Position numbers and translations under genes: made by a program. Source: Isohypsibius dastychi (lineage: Eukaryota; Tardigrada; Eutardigrada; Parachela; Isohypsibiidae). Taken from it: a stretch of 20,621 nt of DNA. Below are positions 7,649 through 16,700 of this stretch, piece after piece. Below the pieces are notes generated by a model, which saw only the letters and a program-made list of their open reading frames with translations, did no database searches and had not been told where the DNA came from. Where the stretch lies: positions 1 to 20,621 of the forward strand of contig JAQIWT010000426.1 of assembly GCA_034696485.1 (NCBI GenBank). The letters run 5' to 3'. How positions within the stretch are numbered: the stretch's first letter is position 1; every line of letters begins with the position of its first letter.

Positions 7649-8959
7649 ATGTCCCAACAAGATTGTCTGGACGTGAACCAGGATGACATCTCGAATGACA
7701 TTGCAGCGACGGAATTCGTTACAACTTATGAGACATTATGCCATTCTCCCTACGCGACTCCCGAATATCTGCTTGCTGCTGTGGACGGTTTAGTGGATAC
7801 CTTGACAAACTGCGTCACCAAAGTAGCCACCTTGAACGAGATTCTGAGGCATGTCGTTGACTACGTTGCTGGTAAGCTTTGCCCTTGTTCCAATATTAAG
7901 GATGATTTCGTTTTATGAATGTGTTTTTCACTTTGTAGTTGGTCCTGAAGCTCACTACATTTCCGCCTCGCTCTTGTCTCAGTTGGTCGAAAAGTACACT
8001 CGGGAAGTTGAGGGAACGACCTTTTCAAGACTGGTCTTCTCGAATTTGCAAATGATATCAGAAAGCTGTGTCACGATGGTCGAGCAGCTCTCGAATGGCG
8101 AAGCTCCAAGAGACCTTGTCCAAGTCGGGAGGAATTTGGCGATCTTTTACTCTGACGTGATATCAAAACTACTCATCCTCCCGAGTTTCAAAACCTGGTT
8201 TGCTCCGCTTATAATCGGTCTGGAGAGCATCGTTTCCGCTTTCATGGCAGATCTACATGGGATTCCCCGAGACGACCTGCTGGAGAACTCACAATGTGCC
8301 ATCTCCATGATCAAACTGGCTGGGCCAGCTGTCGACCAAGTTACCCGCGAAGATGCCCCCGTTTCGCAGGTGAGAAAACAAAAGCTGTTTCTCGGTTTTT
8401 ATAGGTTTGAACCTGGATTTTTCAGAGAGTCGGAAACGTCGTGACGAAATTATACGACGGAGTTCGCAGAGTACTGATCAGCAGCAACGATTTGTCACCA
8501 GGAGTTCGTACGGGAATCATCAGAGTACTGGAATTCAGAGCAAGTCGTTGGGGTGAATTTCCGTCTCCCGATCAACCACTTTACCACAGCGATCCGATGG
8601 GGGTTGATGAAGTTGATCCCATATTTCAAGGAGGTGGTTTAAGTCGAGAAGAGACGGATTTTCTCAATGGCGCTGTTGACGAATTGAATTTGGACGACGA
8701 AGATGACAATGGTCGGTTCCAAAATACGATGAACCGGAAGTGTGGGTTGTATATTGTTTCTCTTTTTTCAGGTGGAGTAAATGCTTATAATCAGGAAAAT
8801 GACTATTATAATCAGGGTGAAGGTGATTACGATCAGCAATACGGAGACGTTGATCGTCGACCCGTATGGGAACGTGAGGAGCTTCCGCCAGGTGCTATGG
8901 AAGAATTTCGTCTCAGCCTGAAACCCAAATTCGAGCCGGATGGTGCTGGTGACCGATGA
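7649..8959 (+). CDS. PAIP1-like MIF4G-domain protein (poly(A)-binding protein-interacting)
   Basis: Likely cytoplasmic translation regulator related to PAIP1, which links poly(A)-binding protein to eIF4A/eIF3 through a MIF4G (eIF4G-middle) HEAT-like domain. Exons: 7649-7871, 7939-8369, 8426-8711, 8772-8959; 375 aa. The helical MIF4G region covers about residues 15-240 (TYETLCHSPYATPEYLLAAV, YISASLLSQLVEKYTREVEG, ISMIKLAGPAVDQ). It is followed by the PAIP1-like SPGVRTGIIRVLEFRASRWG and an acidic/tyrosine-rich tail (NLDDEDDN, NDYYNQGEGDYDQQYGD) ending in a PAM1-like acidic/basic segment. No PAM2 motif is seen before the MIF4G domain, unlike vertebrate PAIP1, so either an upstream exon is missing or the protein is the short form. 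Intron 3 (8712-8771) has a poor GTCGGT donor and is 60 nt with no stop, so retention keeps the frame. Confidence 0.8.
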
Positions 8960-9013
8960 AAGTTAGTCGTCAGAACTCGCGATCAAACTGAAGTGTTTCT
9001 GGAGGAAGCATGT

Positions 9014-9019
9014 TTTATT
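9014..9019 (-). promoter_or_regulatory. Poly(A) signal for the 160-aa minus-strand gene
   Basis: AATAAA on the minus strand 10 nt after the stop codon of the gene ending at 9030. The closeness supports that gene model. Confidence 0.55.
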
Positions 9020-9029
9020 TAGCCGAATT

Positions 9030-10648
9030 CTACCTTGACCTTTTCCTCTTACGCTCAATGTGATATCTCCGAGTCTTTTGACTCCCACTGAAATTATCTG
9101 CTGAATTTTGCTGCAACTATAAATTCTTGTGGTTTTCTCGCAAAGAATCTGGGTTAATAATGTCTCCGATACTATATCTGTGGTCGATCTACTTTTCGAG
9201 CTGGAACCATTTAAAAGAAACAAACGTCGGAGCACCTTGATTTTGTATTACATCGGTTAGAGCCGAGATGAGATATGAAAGAGAAGAGAGATGCGGCAAC
9301 ATGAAGCGTTCTACAATATATTAACAAAACAATCAGCGGCAGGGATTAAAAAAGCAGAGTAGGTCAGGGCTGCAAGATCAACAGAAATCATCGGGAGTTG
9401 GCAGCTTGCTGAATCTTTCATCCCAACCGGGTCGGCAGAAACACCGTCTTGGAGATGACGAGGAAGTTAATGTAACCGGTGAAGAATTCCTAAAAAATTG
9501 GTACTTGAAATCTCACGGCAGAAACCACCTGCAATTTCAGAAATTCAGAGAAGTATTCTTGGAGAAGGGAGAAAACGTGGACTTGAATAAATCAGCCTTG
9601 TTAGCACTTTCGTAGATGATACGTATATATGTCAGTGAACTCCGCTTACCGGCAGTAGTCCTGATTAAACAAAAATGATTTCTGTCGGTCAACGTCCGTA
9701 GTCTGGTTGACTGGGTCGGATATAGAGGTAGAAGGCCAACCTACAGATGAAACCGAGGCGACCTGTGCTCCCGAATATGGACCGGCAACCTGCAAAAAAT
9801 CAAATGGATGTCCGAAGCAACAAAACAGTCTCAAAAGCCATCCTTGTTAGAAAACAAAACCGGGAAATTTTTCGAGAATTTCAATTTCCAATTCAATACC
9901 GGCTAAGTTTGTTCTTTTATTGAAATTTTATATTCAAACCAAATAATATTCCCTTCCCAGTATCTTCTGGAGCACGTCTGCTTAAAAAGAATTGAATAAA
10001 TGTATGCTAGCTGTCTTGAAGACCGACGATCAACTTTCATCACAATGCAAAAATAACTTTCGCCTTCACGACAATTTGTCAATTTCAGTTCAGCGAAATA
10101 ATCTTGCCTGCGGCGCAACGAAAATGAGAGTTATATAAAACATGCTGGTAACACTGGCGCATCTGTACGTAACTGTGAGCTCTCACTGGGGATGCAATCA
10201 ATAAAAAACATGACGGCAAAACTGACAGAAACTCGGTAAAGAGGCAGAATAAAGGATGCAATACGGGATCACAAAAACCCTGAACTTTGGGTTTTAACGT
10301 ACCATATGCGAATATAATGTCGAAGGCGAAGCTGGTACGTCAAAGTCCATTGAAACAGGTTCCACTTGAGACGACATGAATTTTCCAGAAGACCCATCAT
10401 CCACGCAGAAACGCTTTCCGTGATGCGGCTGCAACCCAGTTTTTATCAATGATCCATACTGCAATTCCAGTAACGCATCAATTCAGTACCTGATCCGTTT
10501 CCATTTCGGAGGAAGATGTCCCACAAAATCCATCTTCAAGAAAAGGAGAGCATTTCCGCTTGACTCCCGCTCCAAACGGCAGCTCGTTCCATAATTTGCT
10601 TGCACCATCCACATGAAAACTCCCGGTCTTTCCCATGTTACCTGGCAT
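9030..10648 (-). CDS. Unrecognised 160-aa probable nuclear protein
   Basis: Four exons in transcript order: 10648-10490, 10428-10303, 9789-9650, 9087-9030. All junctions have GT-AG ends (GTACTG...TTGCAG, GTACGT...TTTGCAG, GTAAGC...TTTCAG) and phases 0, 0, 2 that join to one frame of 160 aa. A poly(A) signal follows the stop at once. The protein starts MPGNMGKTGSFHVDGASKLW, has a basic KRKCSPF motif near residue 30, a second cluster HHGKRFC, a serine/proline-rich middle (VPASPSTLYS, VSSVGWPSTS), and ends in a strongly basic tail (RRYHIERKRKRSR) that looks like a nuclear localisation signal. No enzyme motif or membrane span is present. The family is not recognised; a small disordered nuclear cofactor is the best inference. 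A 5' UTR acceptor (TTTCCAG near 10663) hints at an upstream non-coding exon. It converges on the PAIP1-like gene (stops 70 bp apart) and diverges from GST-B. Confidence 0.65.
9326..9615 (+). CDS. Doubtful plus-strand ORF inside an intron of the 160-aa gene
   Basis: Open frame without an ATG, reading a polar, Gln/Lys-rich sequence (QRQGLKKQSRSGLQDQQKSS ... GEEFLKNWYLKSHGRN) to a TAG. The composition resembles coding sequence, but no start, clear acceptor or known domain is visible. It could be a 3' exon of an unmapped transcript, a degraded gene or chance. It occupies intron 3 (9088-9649) of the opposite-strand gene. Confidence 0.2.
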
Positions 10649-11005
10649 TTTGACTGCTGGAAATGTAGAAAGAAGAACGCGAGCGGGCTTTATTTTCACA
10701 CAGTTTTGCTCTGATTGAGGTTTTTCCTGACTGATCAAGTACTACATACGCGCTCACATATATGTCCGCCTCACCAGATGCCAAGGTTAATCACATGCAG
10801 ACTGAATTCCGCCGCATTGGTCGCAACGTGGCAGCTGACGCCCCCACCCTGTCTGTCGTCACGTCACGTCTAGTCTAGCGGAAAAGCACAACAAATGAAC
10901 TCCGAATTGAAAGTTGAGACAGATTCTGGTCCTCCTGACTCCTGAAAACTGATTTCCTCGCTTTCAATTTGTTTCACTGGCAACTCTTTATCAATCACGT
11001 ATACA
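10649..11005. promoter_or_regulatory. Bidirectional promoter region between the 160-aa gene and GST-B
   Basis: A 357-bp interval separates the two divergent ATGs. It contains TCACGTCACGTC at 10859-10870, two overlapping ACGTC half-sites about 136-147 bp upstream of the GST-B ATG, comparable in place to the CRE-like pair upstream of GST-A. No TATA box is evident. Regulation by bZIP factors is inference. Confidence 0.4.
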
Positions 11006-11866
11006 ATGGTTCTGAAGGCGTTTTACGATCTGATGTCCCAGCCGTCGCGGGCTTTGGTTATCTTCCTCCGGTGCAACAACATCCCGTTTCAGGAATCGGC
11101 AGTGGCTTTACGAAAAGGAGAGCATTTCACGGACGAATACAAAAAAGTGAACCCTTTCAGAAAGGTTCCTGCGATCGACGACAATGGATTCACGTTAACT
11201 GAAAGGTGCATATCCCTGCACATTAGTCGGTGCTGCAATTTGGATGTCTTTTCACAGTCGTATTTTTTCAGCTCTGCAATTTTGAGGTATTTGGCGGATT
11301 CGTATTTGAAAGATGAGAATCGAAATTGGTATCCGAAAGACCACAAGTTACGAGCCAAAGTCGATGAATATCTTGATTGGCATCAGCTGAACACGAGATA
11401 TCACTTCAGCAGCTACTTCCAAACTCGAGTAATTTTTTCTCCGAAATATTCACTTGAGTTTAGATTTGTTTTCTTGTTTTTTACTTATTTTCATTCTTGT
11501 TGTTTCCAGCTGATTAAACCGGTGACGAAACAAATCCCAGTGGATTTCAAAAAACTTGAAAGCCATGCAAAGGGAATTCAGAAATCGGTCGAAGGAATCA
11601 ACTCGTATTTCTTGCAAGACCGCCCTTTTTTTTTGGGCGACAAAATTTGCATTGGAGATCTTCAAGCGGCTTGTGAATTGGAACAAGTTATGGCTGCCGG
11701 GTTGGAGCCATTGAAAGGTTATGACCGGGTTGGGGAATGGCACGAACGGGTCAAGAAAACTACAAATCCGCATTACGATCAAGCCAGTAATATTATTCAT
11801 GAAGTTGCCAAAAGGATTAAAGATCGACTGACGCAAGCAAAGTTGGATTCGGAAGATATCAAATAA
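11006..11866 (+). CDS. Glutathione S-transferase, theta class (GST-B)
   Basis: Paralogue of the GST at 1152. Three exons: 11006-11205, 11272-11428, 11510-11866, giving 237 aa; exon 1 (200 bp) and exon 2 (157 bp) have exactly the GST-A lengths and phases. The ORF can be read through both introns in frame (286 codons), but the GTGCAT...TTTTTTCAG and GTAATT...TTTCCAG signals and alignment with GST-A show they are introns. Ser11 in LMSQPSRA is the expected theta catalytic serine; FRKVPAIDD is the cis-proline loop and the E-S pair forms across the exon 1/2 junction. The C-terminal domain has WYPKDHKLRAKVDEYLDWHQ and CIGDLQAACE. The start ATG is followed by the shared MVLKAF beginning. Cytosolic conjugation of electrophiles is the expected role. 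Confidence 0.94.
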   Translation: MVLKAFYDLMSQPSRALVIFLRCNNIPFQESAVALRKGEHFTDEYKKVNPFRKVPAIDDNGFTLTERCISLHISRCCNLDVFSQSYFFSSAILRYLADSYLKDENRNWYPKDHKLRAKVDEYLDWHQLNTRYHFSSYFQTRVIFSPKYSLEFRFVFLFFTYFHSCCFQLIKPVTKQIPVDFKKLESHAKGIQKSVEGINSYFLQDRPFFLGDKICIGDLQAACELEQVMAAGLEPLKGYDRVGEWHERVKKTTNPHYDQASNIIHEVAKRIKDRLTQAKLDSEDIK

Positions 11867-12256
11867 TTTTTTGAACGAAATAATTATGATAGAAGATATC
11901 TTCTTCTGACATGCTTTTTTGACCGTTATTTATTGCAATGCCCCTTAATAAATGTATCGCTCCTCTCCTGTATTATTGGAATGATTGCGGAGTGAATGTT
12001 CGAAACAGTTGTGAGCCAAAAAGAAAAGAGGAAAATTATGCGCGAATGATAACTAAATTTATTCCTGCACTAACTTGTAAGCGGTAACGCAAGTCTCCGT
12101 GATTACGATCTGGTGATTCGAGCCGCTATGGGAAACGAATCAGCTGACAAACCAATCAAGACTCAACAATCAAGCTCAATACGAAAGTTGAAAACTTGAA
12201 ATTGAAAATTTTAGTTTGCATTTCTCAGCTGTTTGAATTCATAATCTGACCAAAGT
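11867..12256. other. Intergenic: GST-B 3' UTR and upstream region of esterase D
   Basis: An AATAAA at 11947-11952 lies 80 nt after the GST-B stop. The rest (to 12256) shows no ORF or recognised motif and probably holds the promoter and leader of the downstream gene; no TATA box is evident. Confidence 0.4.
11947..11952 (+). promoter_or_regulatory. Poly(A) signal for GST-B
   Basis: AATAAA 80 nt downstream of the GST-B stop codon on the coding strand. Confidence 0.6.
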
Positions 12257-13509
12257 ATGGATCTCCGAGAGGTTTCATCGGCGAAATGCTTCGGTGGATA
12301 TCAAAAAGTGTTCAAGTTTCAAAGGTGAAACTACAGCTTATCATACCGTGAAATGATGTTTTCAAGTTCTAACCTACCAACATTTTTGGGATTTTCAGCG
12401 CAGAACTGAACTGTGAAACTACATTCTCCGTGTTCATCCCACCGGAAAATAATGCAGGATCAGTGCAGAAATGGCCAGTTCTGTACTGGCTTTCCGGTTT
12501 GACTTGCACCGAGGCCAACTTCATCCAGAAATCGGGATTCCAGAGATACGCCGCTGAATCTGGAATTGTAGTCGTCGGTCCTGATACTAGTCCACGTAGG
12601 TTACCAATTTACCGCATTCGAAAACAAAGTCTGAGCAATTGATGAGAAAAAAATCACATCACTGATGGTTTATCACAGGTGGATGCAACATTGAAGGCGA
12701 GGAGGAAAGCTGGGACTTTGGAAGCGGCGCTGGATTTTATTTGGATGCGACAGTTGCAAAATGGGAGAAAAACTACAGGATGTATTCGTATGTTACGAAA
12801 GAAGTGAGGAGTAATTTGTTGCTTGATGTTTAAAGTTCCAGTTTTTACCAACATTTATTTTATAATCTTGTTCTTATTTTACTCTGCCAATTCGTGATTT
12901 TTGTATTTATTTAATTTGTTTTGATCGTTTTTTCTTATTTTATTAATTATTATTGCATGATTCATTTTGATTTTATTTTTGTATTCTTACTTTTTTTGTT
13001 TTTATTTTGTAGTTTGATTTACTGTTGTTTTTTAGTTACCAAAAGTCGTCGCGGCCTCGTTTCCGGTCGATATATCTCGCCAATCAATCAGTGGACACAG
13101 TATGGGTGGACACGGCGCTCTTATCTGTTACCTGAAAAATCCGGGAATGTACAAGTCAGTTTCCGCCTTTGCACCCATCTGTAATCCCATTCTGAGTCCC
13201 TGGGGTATCAAAGCATTTTCGGGGTATTTGGGAAGCGATCAGGAGAGCTGGAAGCAATATGATGCGACAGAGTTGATCAAGAATGCCGATCCGGCTAAAT
13301 ACTCATCGAAACAAATCAGAATTGATCAGGGCGATAAGGACGAGTTTCTCAAAGACCGTTTACTTCCGGACAACTTTCTTCCTGTTGCCAAAAATTCGGG
13401 TTTCGATGTTGACTACAAACTTCGGGAAGGATACGACCACAGCTATTTTTTCATATCATCTTTCATCGGCGAGCACATCTCTTACCATGCGAAGCATTTA
13501 TCTTCGTAG
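12257..13509 (+). CDS. ESD: S-formylglutathione hydrolase (esterase D)
   Basis: Cytosolic serine hydrolase that splits S-formylglutathione to formate and glutathione, the last step of glutathione-dependent formaldehyde detoxification. Four exons: 12257-12324, 12399-12595, 12679-12803, 13036-13509, joining to 287 aa (human form about 282). An alpha/beta-hydrolase fold with family motifs in order: [58 protein letters not shown]-like GAGFYLDAT, the nucleophile elbow [11 protein letters not shown] with Ser152, [16 protein letters not shown], the acidic loop [10 protein letters not shown] (catalytic Asp within residues 227-234), and [10 protein letters not shown] with His265. Intron 3 (12804-13035) is notably T-rich and longer than its neighbours. 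It lies 390 bp downstream of GST-B on the same strand, and both enzymes use glutathione. Confidence 0.96.
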
Positions 13510-13552
13510 AACCGAGTTTCTCTACCGGTAACCGCTGTGTTTCTATTGATTA

Positions 13553-13645
13553 TTTATTTGCATTGAGAAAAAAAAGCTCACCGAAATCTTGATTCGGTTT
13601 CTCTATTCTTTCCATGATCCAATTGGATAAAAATGATAAAATAAA
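13553..13645. promoter_or_regulatory. Overlapping poly(A) signals of convergent genes
   Basis: A minus-strand AATAAA (13558-13553) lies about 210 nt past the phosphorylase-like stop codon, and a plus-strand AATAAA (13640-13645) about 130 nt past the esterase D stop. They are placed so that the two 3' UTRs would overlap by about 90 bp or more. Confidence 0.45.
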
Positions 13646-13768
13646 AAAAAAATCCGTCAACAGCTGCCACGAAAAAAGCAACCAAAAAACACATGTGAAA
13701 TAATACAACTTCCGAACGTCTCCAAAGTTATTCACTGCGATAAAACCAAAAACCAAATAAAAAAGTCT

Positions 13769-16700
13769 TCAAACAAAACTCTGCCTGGCCTGCTGCGGCG
13801 GAGTTGAACCATTAGGAAGCGGAACTTCCCGCGCTCTTGAATGTCCATTAGCGAATGGTCTCGCATAAATCTCTTCCACCGGAAATGGTCTCCTCGACAT
13901 CCCAATCGGCGAAGCTGAGGTAGGAAGAACTTGGACCGGCGGAGCATAAATCGGATGGCGTGCTGCCTGCTGAGGGCTGTAACTGTATGCAGGTGGCGGT
14001 GATGGGGGCTCTGGGTGCTGGACTTGCATGGTCATTATTACAGACTTCATAAATGCGGCTGCTGCTAATGCTGCATATGGCTGCCATTCTTTATTCCGCA
14101 TTCCATCCCGATAATCTGACATGCCTCGAATACACATGTAATGGTCCTTCCGGTTACCGAATATAGATTCCAACACTAGAAAAAAATACGACGTGAATAA
14201 AAAACCAGAAACCGAATCGATCGGTCGTTCACTGAGAAAGACCAAAGATTTGAGCACATATTGCAGGCAATATTCTTTGGTTTCTAATTCGAGTTCGAAA
14301 CAGATTACACATCCACATTCATCCAGATGTCATTTCTCATCTTCTCATCTATTGGCGAAAACCGGATAACAAGTCCGAGTGGCAACAATTCCTCAGCCGA
14401 ATTTCATCAAGATTTACTTTAACTCTGAAGCATGAACTCTGGGTATCATCACAAATAAAAATGTTTCGAAAGAAACCGGCTAAGTTTTCAGTTCTATAGA
14501 TATAAACAAAACTTTGAAAAATATGCAATTTCCAAATTTTCAAAAATTTTACAACAGAAAGAATCCAAAAGTTTAATATAATACGAATACAAATTTCGAT
14601 AATCAGATAGACCGGTTCAAGATCTGCTTTTCCAGCGTCCTAAGAACATCTTGTAGTTTACCTGGATCGAACTCATAATCGAATCCGAGACATCCGTAAT
14701 GCGTTGCGAAGTCTTGACGAAGAGTTTGGTCTTTGACAACGGCACGGCCACCTCCAATGGGTCCCAAATGGATCCTAGGCAATGCAACTTTGGTCGGTTC
14801 ATCAACCTCCTCTTCGTCATCATCGACGGAAGCTCCACGATGAGCCCGAGGGGGAGCCGGATGTGATACTTGAATAACATCACTTTCGCCAATGGCCATG
14901 TACAACTTGTCAGTCTCTTCAGGTGGTCTTTCAAAACTCATCTCCTGATTCGCTAAACGCTCCATACCTGAAAGCAAACAATAGTTCAACCAGAACCAAG
15001 CAAACAAAGAGAACCAGGTTGACATGAGAACTTGAACTGCAAAATTCAACCTGCCAGCTTCAAAATCAAAATTATCTTCCAAATCTGCCAAATTATAGCT
15101 CGTTTTTCATACCCCTGTTATTTTCATACTTTTTTATATTCCTCGTACTTAAATCACTTTTCAGTTAATACTCCAATCCAAATCTAATCCAATAAGCTTC
15201 CGCTTAATTCTCTAAATTCAAGCAATAAACGAAAACTTATCCCGTATTCTCCCCACCTTCTTCCATGAATTCTTTCCATGGATGAAACGTTGAATCCGCT
15301 TGATTAACATGCTGAAGTTGCAGTGCGAGCATCTGTAGATCTTCCTGCGGAGGTCGCCACGATTTAGTCGCGTAAGTCACGGTCCCAGCTTTGGGGTCTT
15401 TTTTGGCCTCGTCACAAAACACATAAATATATGGATGTTTAGTATTATCGCCATTCGAAGGCGCACTGGCAACAATATCTCCTAGCCGGACATGTCGCTG
15501 ATACGAAGTATAATGAGGGACAGCCCCACCGCATCCAACAACAAATACATATTCAACACGCTGAAAAATTCCCAACAATCTCGTCGTGGTGTTTCCCGCG
15601 GCGATCATGGCAGCTCGGTCATGGCCAACAGCCGGCTAGACAAAGAAATTCAATTATTCAACACTCAATCAATTCACAAATTATCAAACTCCAAGTGAAC
15701 ATTTTATTCTAACTGTTAATTCAAAATGTATCAACTCCATCCATATGACAACTTTTATTTTTCTTTTAAAATGTGTAGCTTTGTATTTACTATGCGTAAT
15801 TACCAGACTCATCAATTTCACTAACGAAAAGATCAACAGATTATCACGTCGATTTTGCATTTGATTCTCTACGAGTTTCAACCTTTTATTGCAGAACCTA
15901 GTATCTTAAACTACGAGTCGAAAACAAAGATGCTTTTTCTGTCTTAGGAACTCTTCCGACTAGTAGAGGAATGGAGGAAATTTACTATGTTTTGAGCCGT
16001 CAGAAACCTGTCATTTTATAACTAATCCGTAACTCATCTTGCTGTAGCCTTCATAAACAAAGATGGAATTTAAGAATGTTTACCAATTTGGTGCAGACAA
16101 CGCGATGCGCTCCGATGTTACCCAGAGTATACACAGTGCCTTCGCCCTGAGTCTGGTAGCGGACAAAGGTCTCTTTATTATCCATCATTGCATCAACCGC
16201 CAGTTTCTCGCAGAACAGCGCAGTAATGACGGCGATTGTTGGTTGTTCCCAGGGTTGGAGCGTCGGCATGTGCTTGGTAATCGTGAACGTTGTCTGCGCT
16301 TCCGGCTTCAGACTGTCGTCCTCGTTCGGTGCGGACCATCGGATCCATAGACCGTTGTCCAGCTGCTTGATTAATCCTTTCTGTGCGAGCAAAAGTAGCA
16401 GCTCTTGGATGTCGGTCTCGTTACTCAAGGTGCATCTGTAAATACATGGACTGTAGGATAACGCTTATTTACCAACAACTGCAAAAAGAATTTATTTTCG
16501 TTAAGAACAGTTCGCCAAAATTGTTGGCTGCGTCAGAAAAAAATATCTCAACTCACTGAAAATTGTCAAGGCTTTTAAAACTTGATTTAACACATTAGAT
16601 AAACGAACAAAACTTGAAAAATATCAAGAAATTCTTGTCAGTCCAATGCGAGAGTTCTGAAATTGTTCTGTAAAGTTTCCATGCATGCATAACAGTTTCG

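Noticed and set aside
9903-10118. An extra exon of the 160-aa gene with a good acceptor (CGCCGCAG)
   Set aside because: Its phase does not fit the preceding exon end at 10303, while direct joining of 10303 to 9789 keeps the frame.
11006-11866. GST-B as an intronless 286-aa gene
   Set aside because: The extra residues at the two internal positions do not fit theta GST and coincide with good GT-AG introns matching those of GST-A.
12804-13035. T-rich ESD intron 3 as a separate element
   Set aside because: No terminal repeats or target duplication; it is a normal GT-AG intron with biased composition.
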